This document shows, piece by piece, positions 43,752 through 55,126 of a stretch of 64,000 nucleotides of DNA. The translations under genes were made by a program, and so were the position numbers. The DNA is taken from positions 2,534,384 to 2,598,383 of the forward strand of contig NC_014219.1 in NCBI RefSeq assembly GCF_000093085.1. Reading direction: 5' to 3'. The notes under the pieces are model-generated. The model made no database searches and had not been told where the DNA came from. It worked only from the letters and a program-made list of their open reading frames with translations. The first letter of the stretch is position 1. Each line of letters begins with the position of its first letter. The DNA is from [Bacillus] selenitireducens MLS10 (lineage in GTDB: Bacteria; Bacillota; Bacilli; Bacillales; Salisediminibacteriaceae).

Positions 43752-44715
43752 TCAGTCACCCTTCTGATCATAGGCTTCAATAATACGCTGAACGAGTGTA
43801 TGACGAACGACGTCCTGAGCCTGCAGGTGAATAAAGGACATTCCCTTCACATCTTTCAAGATCTTCATGGCAATCTTCAGTCCCGATTCCTTTCCTTTAG
43901 GCAAATCAATTTGCGTAATATCACCCGTCACGACCATCTTCGATCCGAAACCGAGCCGGGTCAAGAACATCTTAATCTGCTCTCCCGTCGTATTCTGGGC
44001 TTCATCAAGAATCACAAACGAGTCATCCAGCGTACGTCCCCTCATATAGGCGAGGGGGGGCAATTTCTATTGTGCCTCTCTCCATGAGCCTCAACGTGTG
44101 TTCCACACCGAGAACGTCATGCAGGGCATCATAAAGAGGTCTCAAATAAGGGTCAACCTTTTCCTTTAAATCGCCTGGTAAAAACCCGAGATTCTCGCCG
44201 GCTTCAACTGCAGGTCGAGTCAAAATAATTTTTTTTACCTGTCCTTCTTTCAGTGCGTGGACCGCAAGTACAACAGCCAGATACGTTTTCCCTGTTCCGG
44301 CAGGGCCGATCCCAAACACAATATCATGCTGACGAATCGCTTTTACATAGTGTCGCTGTCCGAGTGTTTTGGCAAGAATCGGTTTTCCTTTTGCCGTAAC
44401 CGTAATTTTATCGTCATATAAATCCACCATTTCCTCAATCTGACCGGCATCAGCCAGCTGTGCCGCATACACGACATCGCGCTCCTTGATAGAGACACCT
44501 TTTCTGATCAGAATCAGCAGTGTATTTAATATCAGGCTGATTTTACCGGCGGTTTCCTCAGATCCGTTCATTGATACTACCTGCCCCCGGGAATGAAGAG
44601 ACAACCTATAGACTTCTTCGAGTCTTTGAAGGTGACGGTCATTCGGTCCAAATAAGGCTTGGACTTCATTGGCATCATTGGCTTCTATTTCGATGGTTCG
44701 TTTTTCTACAGTCAA
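43752..44715 (-). pseudogene. phoH: PhoH-family ATPase, interrupted by a +1 frameshift in a C7 run
   Basis: The expected ~320-residue PhoH (YbeZ) is split in two frames. The first part (TTG start 44713-44715 behind AAGGAG; Walker A FGIGPAGTGKTYLAVV; VEAGENLGFLPGDLKEKVDPY) runs to ...RGTIEIAP and then shifts. The second part resumes as [25 protein letters not shown] (Walker B) to the normal end. The switch lies in seven C's on the minus strand (plus-strand G run 44054-44060); six C's would restore the frame. All motifs on both sides are intact, so the mutation is very recent, a sequencing error in a homopolymer, or slippage-corrected expression. Confidence 0.9.
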
Positions 44716-44832
44716 TAAACTCAGTCTCCTTATCGTATGCATGATAGTCAGTGGCTGTACTATGTTAACTTTACCACCAGAATCCTGTATCTGCAAAGTT
44801 TTTCACGAGGAAAGCACCCCGGGGATGTAAAG

Positions 44833-44869
44833 AAAAGCTGCCCTCCTTTTCGATAAGGGGACAGCTTTT
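44833..44869 (-). terminator. Terminator upstream of phoH
   Basis: AAAAGCTG...CCTCC and GGGG..CAGCTTTT form a hairpin after the 184-codon gene. It ends the nfeD1-floA transcript, so phoH needs its own promoter. Confidence 0.75.
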
Positions 44870-44875
44870 CGGGTA

Positions 44876-45430
44876 TCATCTGTAACTTCCTGGTCTTTCT
44901 CTCCCACGCCGGGATTTAGGCTTGCCGAGTATTTCAGCCCAGATCACGCCTTTCACGGCATCATCCCTTGATACATGACTGAAATCAAGATTAACCCTTG
45001 GCTTTTTCGGCGCCGTCAGATCACCGATCTCGATGGGAGACTGACTGATCTTGGCCTGAGATTTCGCCGCTTCACGTTTCCTGCGTTCTATCTCCTTGTA
45101 CCGGCGCTGCCACTCGTCACTCATTTGCGTAGTCGGATGACCTTCTTTTTCAGCAGTTGTCCGTCTGTCTACGCCGTCTCTCTGATCCTGTGACGACTGC
45201 TGCGGTTTTGATACCGGTTCTTGCTCCGTCTGAGGTTCTTCCTGACGGAAAATATCCTCCCAATTGATTTCATCAGGCTGTTGTTCCTGGCCGGACTGGG
45301 GACGGCGGTTTTGCCCCGTTTTCTGTTCCTTCCCCTTCCCCTGAAAAAAACTCAACAGGGCAGCGATTAAGAAGAACAGCAGAAGCGGGCTTTCAAATAA
45401 GAGGGTAATGATTCCTGCCATTACTGACAC
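44876..45430 (-). CDS. Uncharacterised membrane-anchored protein downstream of floA
   Basis: A 184-residue protein with one N-terminal membrane helix (FESPLLLFFLIAALLSFF), a long Gln/Glu/Pro-rich disordered linker (~residues 30-120) and a short basic conserved-looking C-terminus (DAVKGVIWAEILGKPKSRRGRERP). No known domain was recognised. It follows floA by 37 bp in the same direction, so it is probably co-transcribed with nfeD1-floA and could be an accessory of the membrane microdomain system. That role is inference. Confidence 0.7.
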   Translation of the reverse strand: MSVMAGIITLLFESPLLLFFLIAALLSFFQGKGKEQKTGQNRRPQSGQEQQPDEINWEDIFRQEEPQTEQEPVSKPQQSSQDQRDGVDRRTTAEKEGHPTTQMSDEWQRRYKEIERRKREAAKSQAKISQSPIEIGDLTAPKKPRVNLDFSHVSRDDAVKGVIWAEILGKPKSRRGRERPGSYR

Positions 45431-45467
45431 GCTCCCTTACTGAATCGATTCATCGAGAATCGATGTA

Positions 45468-46478
45468 TTATTTATTCTGGTGCGGGTTGCGGTCAACGCC
45501 GTCCTCATCATCACTCGTCGCTTTACCGATGGAATCGCGCATATCGGTATCAGCTTTAATATTATTGAAATTCATATAATCCATTACACCAAGTTTTCCG
45601 CTGCGAAGCGCTTCGGACATTGCCATCGGCACTTCCGCTTCCGCTTCAACAACTTTCGCGCGCATCTCTTCGACACGTGCCTTCATTTCCTGTTCCTGTG
45701 CAACGGCCATGGCTCGACGTTCTTCCGCTTTTGCCTGTGCAATTTTCTTATCGGCTTCCGCCTGATCCGTCTGGAGTCCGGCACCGATGTTCTTGCCGAT
45801 ATCAATATCTGCAATATCAATGGACAGGATTTCAAATGCTGTTCCTGCATCGAGACCTTTTTTGAGAACTGTTTGCGAAATCATATCCGGATTCTCAAGA
45901 ACTTCTTTGTGATTTTTCGCAGAACCGATTGTCGATACAATCCCTTCACCGACACGGGCGATGATTGTTTCTTCACCGGCACCACCTACGAGTCGGTCAA
46001 TGTTCGCACGTACCGTAATACGCGCTTTTGCTTTGACTTCAATTCCGTCCATTGCCACACCGGCAATAAACGGTGTTTCAATTACTTTCGGGTTAACACT
46101 CATTTGTACGGCTTCGAGTACGTCTCGACCTGCGAGGTCAATCGCCGCACATCGTTCAAATGTCAGGTCGATATTCGCACGCTGAGCGGCGATAAGCGCA
46201 TTGACCACCCGGTCAACGTTACCACCAGCAAGATAATGACCCTCAAGCTTATTCGTGCTGATATCAAGACCTGCTTTTACCGCTTTGATCAGCGGGTTAA
46301 CAACGCGGTGCGGGATAACCCGACGAAGTCTCATCCCGACGAGTTGGAAAATACCAACCTTTACACCTGCTGCCCATGCTGAGATCCAGAGAGCTACCGG
46401 TACAAAAGTGAATAGTACCGCAAGTGCGACAATAATCAGACCAATACCGATTAATAATGCAATTTCTTCTGTGAACAT
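45468..46478 (-). CDS. floA: Flotillin-like protein FloA
   Basis: A 336-residue SPFH-type scaffold of membrane microdomains. The N-terminal hairpin membrane segment ([24 protein letters not shown]) is followed by the conserved [34 protein letters not shown] and a long helical Ala/Glu repeat region ([28 protein letters not shown]). Homologue of B. subtilis YqfA, next to nfeD1 as usual. Confidence 0.95.
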   Translation of the reverse strand: MFTEEIALLIGIGLIIVALAVLFTFVPVALWISAWAAGVKVGIFQLVGMRLRRVIPHRVVNPLIKAVKAGLDISTNKLEGHYLAGGNVDRVVNALIAAQRANIDLTFERCAAIDLAGRDVLEAVQMSVNPKVIETPFIAGVAMDGIEVKAKARITVRANIDRLVGGAGEETIIARVGEGIVSTIGSAKNHKEVLENPDMISQTVLKKGLDAGTAFEILSIDIADIDIGKNIGAGLQTDQAEADKKIAQAKAEERRAMAVAQEQEMKARVEEMRAKVVEAEAEVPMAMSEALRSGKLGVMDYMNFNNIKADTDMRDSIGKATSDDEDGVDRNPHQNK

Positions 46479-46531
46479 TCTGTTTCCTCCTTTAATTTAC
46501 ATTCATCTGTGGATCGTATCCGTTCTTTGAA

Positions 46532-47860
46532 TCAGTCCTTGACCTCTCTGACTACAATTCTCGAACCTGAAACAGAAACCACTTTGACTTTTCTTCCCTG
46601 TTCAATATATCCTCCCTCAGAGACGACGTCAAGTCGTTCGTCACCAATCTCTGCCACCCCTGATGGCCTGAGGATTGTCAGGGCAGTTCCTGTCTGATCT
46701 TTAAGCTCTGATTTTGTATCCGCAGAAACATACCCCTGGTCGTTCCCAGCCTGATCCACGAGTACCACACGCTTTAATGGCCCGTTATAACCGACATATT
46801 TAAAGAACAGCACAGAGGCGACGACCGTCACAATAATGGCAATAAACATTGACATGAGCATCATGCTCGTGTCATACGAACTGAGCACAAGGCTTCCCAT
46901 AATTGCCCCGATCCCGATGAAACCAAGCACACCGAAACTCGGGGAAAAGACCTCGATCAGCAGTAACACTATCCCCACACCTAGAAGAATCACGGTCTCC
47001 AGTCCGGCAAAACCTGCAACAAGATGCCCAAAAAAGAACAGGATTAAGGCTGAGGCGCCCATGATTCCCGGAATACCGAAACCCGGTGAATACAGTTCGA
47101 GCACGAGTCCAAGGCTGCCTATACTCAAAAGGATCGGAACGATGATCGGATTTGTGACAAAACGGGCCACTTGTTCAGAAAAAGTCACTTCCATTTCCCT
47201 GATCTCAGCATCTTCATACCCGATGAACGAGAGCACTTCCTCACGAGTTGAAAGCACTTCTTCTGCATAGCCGACCTCGAGAGCCTGCCCCGGGGTCAGC
47301 GTCAGAATATTGTCATCTGTAATATCCAGTTCCGGGATTTCGATGCTTCTGTCTGCCATGGCAAGGGCATATACCGGATCTCTGTCATTCAACTCAGCCG
47401 CTTCCCGCATATTGGCAAGCCACGCTGACTGTGCCTTATCATCCGCAGCGCTTCCACCACCGTCAACAACCGTCGCAGAACCCATATTAGAACCGGGAGC
47501 CATGACAATCTGATCGGCATTTAACGAGATGTATGCCCCGGCAGAAAGAGCCCTCTCTACAATAAAAGCCGTCGTATCCGGTTCTGCATTTCGAATCAGT
47601 GATGCAATCCCGCCTGCTGCATCGACAAAACCACCTGGTGTATCGACTTCAAAAATAATATGACTCGCGCCTTCTTCCTCAGCCGTCCTTATCGAACGTT
47701 CCAAAAACGCCTGAAGTCCCCGCTCCACTTCTTTTTCAACAGGGATCACGTAAACAAGCTCGCCTTCTCCCGAACTCTCTGCCTGCTGAACGGGGATAAA
47801 CAAACCGCTGATCCCGGCAAGAAGAATCAGCATATATATCGCTATCCGCCATATTTTCAT
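46532..47860 (-). CDS. nfeD1: NfeD-family membrane serine protease
   Basis: The start is ATG 47858-47860 behind GGGAGGG; the longer frame lacks one. The ~442-residue product has a signal/anchor helix, and a ClpP-like outside protease domain with the Ser in ALSAGAYISLNADQIVMAPG and the upstream DTPGGFVDAAGGIASL. About four membrane helices and a C-terminal OB-fold NfeD domain (LKDQTGTALTILRPSGVAEIGDERLDV) follow. Homologue of B. subtilis YqeZ; works with FloA at the membrane. Confidence 0.92.
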   Translation of the reverse strand: MKIWRIAIYMLILLAGISGLFIPVQQAESSGEGELVYVIPVEKEVERGLQAFLERSIRTAEEEGASHIIFEVDTPGGFVDAAGGIASLIRNAEPDTTAFIVERALSAGAYISLNADQIVMAPGSNMGSATVVDGGGSAADDKAQSAWLANMREAAELNDRDPVYALAMADRSIEIPELDITDDNILTLTPGQALEVGYAEEVLSTREEVLSFIGYEDAEIREMEVTFSEQVARFVTNPIIVPILLSIGSLGLVLELYSPGFGIPGIMGASALILFFFGHLVAGFAGLETVILLGVGIVLLLIEVFSPSFGVLGFIGIGAIMGSLVLSSYDTSMMLMSMFIAIIVTVVASVLFFKYVGYNGPLKRVVLVDQAGNDQGYVSADTKSELKDQTGTALTILRPSGVAEIGDERLDVVSEGGYIEQGRKVKVVSVSGSRIVVREVKD

Positions 47861-48007
47861 CCGAAACCCTCCCTTCAGTCTTCCTGTGTCTGAAATAATA
47901 GGACACCTATTCTTACGTTCTGAACAATGAAAATGTTTCACTTGATATGTACTTACAGTCTACTTATTTTTCATGATTTACAAAAGGATTTCGCCTCAAT
48001 AGACGTC

Positions 48008-48035
48008 AAAAACCCCGGTGACTGACACCGGGGTT
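48008..48035 (-). terminator. rpsU-yqeY terminator
   Basis: AACCCCGGT and ACCGGGGTT pair in a 9-bp stem followed on the minus strand by a T5 run. Confidence 0.9.
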
Positions 48036-48045
48036 GTGAACCGTT

Positions 48046-48495
48046 TTAGGATAAAGATTTCTGTACAAGCTCTTTGACCTGATTGCCGTCTGCACGGCCT
48101 TTGACTTTCGGCATGATCGCCCCCATTACCTTACCCATCTGTGCCTTGGATTCCGCTCCGGTCTCTTCGATGGTTTCATCGACGATCGCCTGAAGCTCCT
48201 CATCGGTCAGCTGGCTTGGTAAATAGTCGGCTAATACCTCCATCTCGAACGCCATTTTATCACAGAGGTCTTTTCGGTCAGCCTGTTCAAATTCGTAGAG
48301 GGATTCTTTACGCTGTTTCATTTCACGGTTAAGGACGGTCAGAACCTCATCCTCAGAGAGACTGCTTCCGGCTTTGATGGATTCATTCTGAAGTGCTGCT
48401 TTTACGGAACGAATCACACTCAGCCGTTCTTTCTCCCGACTGCGCATGGCCTGCTTCATATCATCCTGTAGACGATCCTGAATGTTCAAAGACAT
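48046..48495 (-). CDS. yqeY: GatB/YqeY domain protein
   Basis: A 149-residue all-helical protein of the YqeY family (LQDDMKQAMRSREKERLSVIRSVKAAL at the start, YLPSQLTDEELQAIVDETI in the middle, GKVMGAIMPKVKGRADGNQV near the end). The domain also forms the tRNA-binding tail of GatB amidotransferase; the stand-alone protein has no firm role. It follows rpsU by 14 bp. Confidence 0.94.
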   Translation of the reverse strand: MSLNIQDRLQDDMKQAMRSREKERLSVIRSVKAALQNESIKAGSSLSEDEVLTVLNREMKQRKESLYEFEQADRKDLCDKMAFEMEVLADYLPSQLTDEELQAIVDETIEETGAESKAQMGKVMGAIMPKVKGRADGNQVKELVQKSLS

Positions 48496-48509
48496 GACAC
48501 CCTCTCACA

Positions 48510-48683
48510 TTAAAACTTGCGCTTTCGAGCCGCTTCAGATTTCTTTTTGCGCTTAATGCTCGGCTTTTCGTAGTGCTTACGCTTACGAACTTCCTGCATT
48601 GTACCTTCTTTAGACATCGATTTCTTAAAGCGACGAAGAGCAGCATCAATCGACTCGTTCTTTTTTACACGAGTTTCTGCCAT
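48510..48683 (-). CDS. rpsU: 30S ribosomal protein S21
   Basis: A 57-residue basic protein, start [20 protein letters not shown] preceded by GGAGGGAGGG. The complete S21 pattern is present to the RKRKF end. In the same unit as yqeY, as in B. subtilis. Confidence 0.97.
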   Translation of the reverse strand: MAETRVKKNESIDAALRRFKKSMSKEGTMQEVRKRKHYEKPSIKRKKKSEAARKRKF

Positions 48684-48844
48684 TCTGTATCCCTCCCTCC
48701 GAACAACCAATCACAACATTACTCCGAGTAGGAGCATGTCTTCACCGATTATATATGAATTACAGAATCGGGTCAACGTTTGTTTACAGTTATTTGCTTA
48801 AATTTTCAAAGGATTTCTCAGCCCGGGGAAAGACCCCGCACGCT

Positions 48845-50170
48845 TTATGCCATTTGCCGTTCAGCAACTGCCACAAAGCGTCCCTGATTCATTGGGTAGC
48901 CTGCCTGTTCGATTCGGACTTTCACGATTTCACCAATATAAGAATCTTCAAGTTCCACAGCAACTTTCAGGTAATTATCCGTATAACCGACAAGTCGCTC
49001 AGGATGATCCGCATCACGTTCCTCCGGAATCATTTCGACGATTTCGCCTTCATACGAGGACGCATATTCCTTGGCCTGCTGATCGGAGAGCGCAATAAGA
49101 CGATGCACCCGTTCATTTTTGATCCCGTCATCAACCTGCTCGTCCATGCGCGCAGCCGGTGTACCGGTACGCTTTGAAAATGGGAAAACGTGAAGCTCTG
49201 AATAGCCAATATCTCTTATCAGCTGATACGTTTCCTCAAACTCTTCATCAGTTTCACCGGGGAAGCCGACAATCACATCTGACGTGACCGCGAGACCCGG
49301 TAACGCTTCTTTTAAACGCTCCACACGCTCCCGGTAAAACGATGTTGTATACTTGCGGCGCATCCGTTTTAAAACCGTATCCGAACCGGACTGAAGAGGA
49401 ATATGAAGATGATTGACAACCTTGTCTGAACGGTTGATCACCTCGATCACTTCATCGGTGATCTGACTCGCTTCGATCGATGAAATCCGGATTCTTCGCA
49501 AGCCCTCTATTGTTTCAAGATCTCTGAGAAGCCCGGCAAGATTGTAATCCTTCATATCTTCGCCGTATCCACCGGTATGAATGCCCGTCAGTACTATTTC
49601 TTTATAGCCAGCTTCCACAAGCTGATTGGCCTGAGACAGAACATCTTCCGGCTTTCTTGAGCGCATCAGCCCTCTCGCCCAGGGAATAATACAGAACGTG
49701 CAGAAATTATTGCAGCCTTCCTGTATCTTTAATGATGCGCGCGTGCGGTCCGTGAATGCCGGGACATCAAGCTCTTCATAAACCCGTGCCTTCATAATGT
49801 TTCCTACGCCATTAACAGGTTCTCTCGACACCTGAAACTCCTTAATATAAGGGATCAGTTTATGACGATCCTGGGTACCGACAACGATATCCACTCCTGG
49901 AATCGCCATGACCTCAGCCGGGGATGTTTGCGCATAGCAACCTGTCACACACACCACGGCGTCCGGATTCTTCCTGATTGCCCTGCGTATCACCTGTCTG
50001 CTTTTTTTATCTCCGGTATTCGTTACTGTACAAGTATTAATGACATACACATCTGCCAGCTGATCAAAGGCCTCTTTTTCATAGCCTTCTGCCTGAAACA
50101 GTTGCCAGATGGCTTCTGTTTCATAATGATTGACCTTACAACCCAATGTGTGGAATGCCACTTTCGGCAT
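48845..50170 (-). CDS. mtaB: tRNA (t6A37) methylthiotransferase MtaB
   Basis: The start is ATG 50168-50170 (MPKVAFHTLGCKVNHYETEAI) after GAGGTGA. The ~441-residue radical-SAM enzyme converts t6A to ms2t6A at position 37. It has the UPF0004 domain with its three Cys (GCKVN, NTCTVTN, TGCYAQ), the radical-SAM CxxxCxxC in GCNNFCTFCIIPW, and a C-terminal TRAM domain. Last gene of the heat-shock-headed cluster, as in B. subtilis yqeV. Confidence 0.95.
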   Translation of the reverse strand: MPKVAFHTLGCKVNHYETEAIWQLFQAEGYEKEAFDQLADVYVINTCTVTNTGDKKSRQVIRRAIRKNPDAVVCVTGCYAQTSPAEVMAIPGVDIVVGTQDRHKLIPYIKEFQVSREPVNGVGNIMKARVYEELDVPAFTDRTRASLKIQEGCNNFCTFCIIPWARGLMRSRKPEDVLSQANQLVEAGYKEIVLTGIHTGGYGEDMKDYNLAGLLRDLETIEGLRRIRISSIEASQITDEVIEVINRSDKVVNHLHIPLQSGSDTVLKRMRRKYTTSFYRERVERLKEALPGLAVTSDVIVGFPGETDEEFEETYQLIRDIGYSELHVFPFSKRTGTPAARMDEQVDDGIKNERVHRLIALSDQQAKEYASSYEGEIVEMIPEERDADHPERLVGYTDNYLKVAVELEDSYIGEIVKVRIEQAGYPMNQGRFVAVAERQMA

Positions 50171-50175
50171 AGAAT

Positions 50176-50928
50176 TCACCTCGATAGTTCAATTTGATAA
50201 GAAACCGCAGCCAGAACATAGAGCGGTGCCGTTTCCGTACGCAGAATACGAGGTCCGATGGAGACGGACCGGACGCCTGCTCGCTCAAGCTTCTCGATTT
50301 CCTCAGGAGAAAAGCCGCCTTCAGGTCCAATAATCACCAAAATCCGCTGCCCGGGCAGGAGGCCATTGAGAAGAACAGGAAGGGCATGATGATTGCCGGC
50401 CTTTCCTTCTTCCTCATATGCTGCGATGACAAGATCGTACTCTTCCACAAGTCCTTGAACCCGAGTGAAAGATACCGGCTCGGATATACACGGAACACGG
50501 TTTCTGTGGGCCTGTTCGGCTGCTTCTTTCGCTATTTTACGCCAACGCACGACTTTTTTTCCAGCTTTTTTTTCATCGATCTTCGCAATCGAACGTGACA
50601 TTTGCACCGGGATCACAGACGAAACACCAAGTTCTGTAGCCTTCTGAATAATCAGCTCGAGTTTATCCCCTTTTGGAAGTCCCTGAGCGAGTGTGACCTC
50701 GACAGGCATTTCACTCGTTTCTTTCAGCCACGTCTCCAACTCGGCATGCACCCGCCCCTCAGCTGTGCTTTGAATAGTAGCTGTCCCACAAGAGCCATCA
50801 GGCATGCAGCAGATGATGCGGTCACCATCGGTCATTCGCATTACCTTCGAGATATGATGGGCATCATCGCCAGTAAGGATAAACAGATCTTCTTTCATTT
50901 GATCGGCTTCAACAAAATATCGCTGCAT
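50176..50928 (-). CDS. rsmE: 16S rRNA (uracil1498-N3)-methyltransferase
   Basis: A 250-residue SPOUT-class methyltransferase. RYFVEADQM opens the PUA-like domain; the SPOUT knot shows LAQGLPKGDKLELIIQKATELGV and LVIIGPEGGFSPEEIE, then SIGPRILRTETAPLYVLAAV. It is separated from prmA by 4 bp. Confidence 0.95.
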   Translation of the reverse strand: MQRYFVEADQMKEDLFILTGDDAHHISKVMRMTDGDRIICCMPDGSCGTATIQSTAEGRVHAELETWLKETSEMPVEVTLAQGLPKGDKLELIIQKATELGVSSVIPVQMSRSIAKIDEKKAGKKVVRWRKIAKEAAEQAHRNRVPCISEPVSFTRVQGLVEEYDLVIAAYEEEGKAGNHHALPVLLNGLLPGQRILVIIGPEGGFSPEEIEKLERAGVRSVSIGPRILRTETAPLYVLAAVSYQIELSR

Positions 50929-50932
50929 GTCT

Positions 50933-51883
50933 TCAGTCCACGCGATCCGGCTTTTTTGCCGCTATGGCAACCCAATCTTCCATCTCGATGGTTTCCATAA
51001 CCGTCCATCCCGCTTTTTCAAGCGCTTCGGTGACCATTGCCTGCTTTTGACCGATGATTCCAGATGTAATGAACATCCCTCCAGGGCGCGTCAGCTTCAA
51101 CGCCTCTTCCGGGATCGTCACGATTACCTCTGCTAGAATATTTGCCACGATCAGATCCTGTTCAGACGGGGTATCGTCTAAAAGGTTCCCCTGTTTGACA
51201 GACACCCGGTCGTGCACTTTGTTCAGTTTCGTATTGATCACCGCGGAATGGACAGCCACTTCATCCAGATCGAGAGCATGGACTTTCGCAGCGCCAAGTT
51301 TTGCTGCTGCAATGCTGAGAACACCGGTCCCGCATCCGACATCGACGAGACTGTCACCTTCCCGGATATATTTTTCAATCATCTGAATGCACATCACCGT
51401 CGTTGGATGCGTCCCGGTACCAAAAGCCATTCCGGGATCGAGTTCGATAACCAGTTCATCGTCATGAACAGCTTCATACATTTCCCATGTCGGCGTAATT
51501 GTGACGCGATCCGACACTTTAACGGGCTTATAGTATTTTTTCCAGGCAGTTGCCCACTCTTCCTCATTGACTTCACTGACGGTCACTTTATTCAGACCCA
51601 AATCAATATCAAAGGAGGAAAGATGATTGATCGCCTGTTTAATTTGATCCACCGCTTCACCAAGGAAGCTGTTGACCGGTAAATAGCCTTTCACGAGCAC
51701 TCCCTCTTCCGGATAATCCTCAGGGGAAAGGTCATAGATTTCACCAAACTTCGTATCCCAGTCCCGGAATAAATCTTCCCTGTCCTCAATGACGACACCG
51801 CTAGCTCCTGATTCATGCAGGACATGGCTTACCGGTTCAACGGCCTCCTGTGTCGTATGGATGCATATTTCAGACCAATTCAT
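50933..51883 (-). CDS. prmA: Ribosomal protein L11 methyltransferase
   Basis: The start is ATG 51881-51883 (MNWSEICIHTTQEAVEPVS) behind GGGAG. The ~316-residue enzyme has an N-terminal L11-binding domain and a SAM fold with GMAFGTGTHPTT, LVDVGCGTGVLSIAAAKLGA and VANILAEVIV. It follows dnaJ in the heat-shock operon as in other bacilli. Confidence 0.95.
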   Translation of the reverse strand: MNWSEICIHTTQEAVEPVSHVLHESGASGVVIEDREDLFRDWDTKFGEIYDLSPEDYPEEGVLVKGYLPVNSFLGEAVDQIKQAINHLSSFDIDLGLNKVTVSEVNEEEWATAWKKYYKPVKVSDRVTITPTWEMYEAVHDDELVIELDPGMAFGTGTHPTTVMCIQMIEKYIREGDSLVDVGCGTGVLSIAAAKLGAAKVHALDLDEVAVHSAVINTKLNKVHDRVSVKQGNLLDDTPSEQDLIVANILAEVIVTIPEEALKLTRPGGMFITSGIIGQKQAMVTEALEKAGWTVMETIEMEDWVAIAAKKPDRVD

Positions 51884-51933
51884 CGCATTCACTCCCGTCA
51901 AATCTTGAATCCGTGCTTACTGAAACCCACGCA

Positions 51934-53058
51934 TTAACCGAAATTTTTCAGAGCCCGTTTCACTTTCTCAAAGAAATTCTGTGACTGCTCATCCGGCATT
52001 TCATCCCCGGATTCATCATTGAATTCACGAAGAAGATCCCTTTGTTTGTCATTCAGCTGCTTCGGTACTATCACCTTGATCTGCACATGCTGATCGCCCT
52101 GGCCACGTCCATGCACATTCGGTACACCTTTTCCGCGCAATCGGAAATGAGTGGCATTCTGTGTACCGGCAGGCACTTTCAGTTTCACTTTCCCATTCAG
52201 CGTCGGAACTTCTACTTCATCACCAAGAGCCGCCTGTGGGAAGGTAATCGGCATCTCACAGAAGATGTCGTCCCCGTCACGTTTAAAGAATTCATGTGAC
52301 TTGACATTAAATACAACAAACAAATCTCCCGGAGGTCCACCGTTCACACCCGGTTCACCTTGCCCGGATACACGGATCTGCTGTCCTGTATCAACACCGG
52401 CAGGTATCTTAATATGAATCTTCTTACGCTTTTTCACTTTACCCTGACCGGCACATTTCGGACACTTGTCGCTTTCCTTAATCGTCTGTCCGGTTCCCTG
52501 ACAACGGGTACAGACTCTGCGGTTTACAACCCGACCAAACGGGGTGTTCTGTTCCACATTCAGCTGACCTGCACCTTTACAGTCCTGACAGGTCTGTGCA
52601 GACGCACCTGAGCGTGCACCTGATCCGGCGCATTCCGAACAGGTTTCTTCTTTTGGAATTTCAATATCAGTTTCTTTTCCAAAAACCGCCTCTTTAAATT
52701 CGAGGTTCATCGTATATTGCAGGTCGCCGCCTTGTCTTGGGGCATTCGGATCTCTTCGGCCTCCGCCGCCAAAAAACATGTCGAAAATATCCCCAAAGCC
52801 GTTGAAGTCACCGGCTCCGGCTCCGCCGAATCCCTGATTCGGATCCTGGTGACCAAACTGATCGTATTGAGCCCGTTTCTGGGAATCGCTCAGCACGTCA
52901 TAGGCTTCCTTGACTTCCTTGAATTTGTCTTCTGCATCCTCTGCCTTATTCACATCAGGGTGATATTGGCGGGCAAGCTTCCTGTAAGCTTTCTTGATTT
53001 CCTGTTCGGACGCTCCCTGTTCCACACCAAGAACGTCATAGTAATCTCGCTTGCTCAT
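51934..53058 (-). CDS. dnaJ: Chaperone DnaJ
   Basis: A 374-residue Hsp40: J domain with the HPD motif ([10 protein letters not shown]), Gly/Phe-rich linker, and a zinc-finger domain with four CxxCxGxG repeats ([32 protein letters not shown]). C-terminal substrate-binding domains follow. It stimulates DnaK ATPase. The 203-bp gap to dnaK contains a hairpin. Confidence 0.97.
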   Translation of the reverse strand: MSKRDYYDVLGVEQGASEQEIKKAYRKLARQYHPDVNKAEDAEDKFKEVKEAYDVLSDSQKRAQYDQFGHQDPNQGFGGAGAGDFNGFGDIFDMFFGGGGRRDPNAPRQGGDLQYTMNLEFKEAVFGKETDIEIPKEETCSECAGSGARSGASAQTCQDCKGAGQLNVEQNTPFGRVVNRRVCTRCQGTGQTIKESDKCPKCAGQGKVKKRKKIHIKIPAGVDTGQQIRVSGQGEPGVNGGPPGDLFVVFNVKSHEFFKRDGDDIFCEMPITFPQAALGDEVEVPTLNGKVKLKVPAGTQNATHFRLRGKGVPNVHGRGQGDQHVQIKVIVPKQLNDKQRDLLREFNDESGDEMPDEQSQNFFEKVKRALKNFG

Positions 53059-53209
53059 AGTCTCTCACTCCCGTATTTAATCCATAACGATTAGTTTATC
53101 ATGCATGCTGTTTCGCCGGCAACTGTTCGCCGGATATCTTCATGATCTGTGCAGCTTTCTTGTACCGATATCATTCATTTGTCGGCGATTCACGTTCCTG
53201 CAGTGCAAG

Positions 53210-53245
53210 AGAAAAGCCAAAGCCAAGAGAACCCTGACTTTGACT
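53210..53245 (-). terminator. Hairpin in the dnaK-dnaJ gap (possible partial terminator)
   Basis: AGTCAAAGTCA and TGGCTTTGGCT pair over 11 bp with several G-U pairs (minus strand), then TTTTCTCTT. It could lower dnaJ expression relative to dnaK or be an mRNA processing site. Confidence 0.5.
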
Positions 53246-53261
53246 TCTGTAGACGAACTGA

Positions 53262-55121
<1,860 letters not shown>

Positions 55122-55126
55122 TCAGT

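Noticed and set aside
43990-44070. Programmed ribosomal frameshifting in phoH
   Set aside because: There is a C7 run but no recognisable slippery heptamer with stimulatory structure, and PhoH is not known to be recoded. Sequencing error or mutation is simpler.
45480-46382. 300-codon open frame on the plus strand opposite floA
   Set aside because: It is the complement of the highly conserved floA coding sequence, has a low-complexity Phe/His/Arg-rich product, and lacks a ribosome site.
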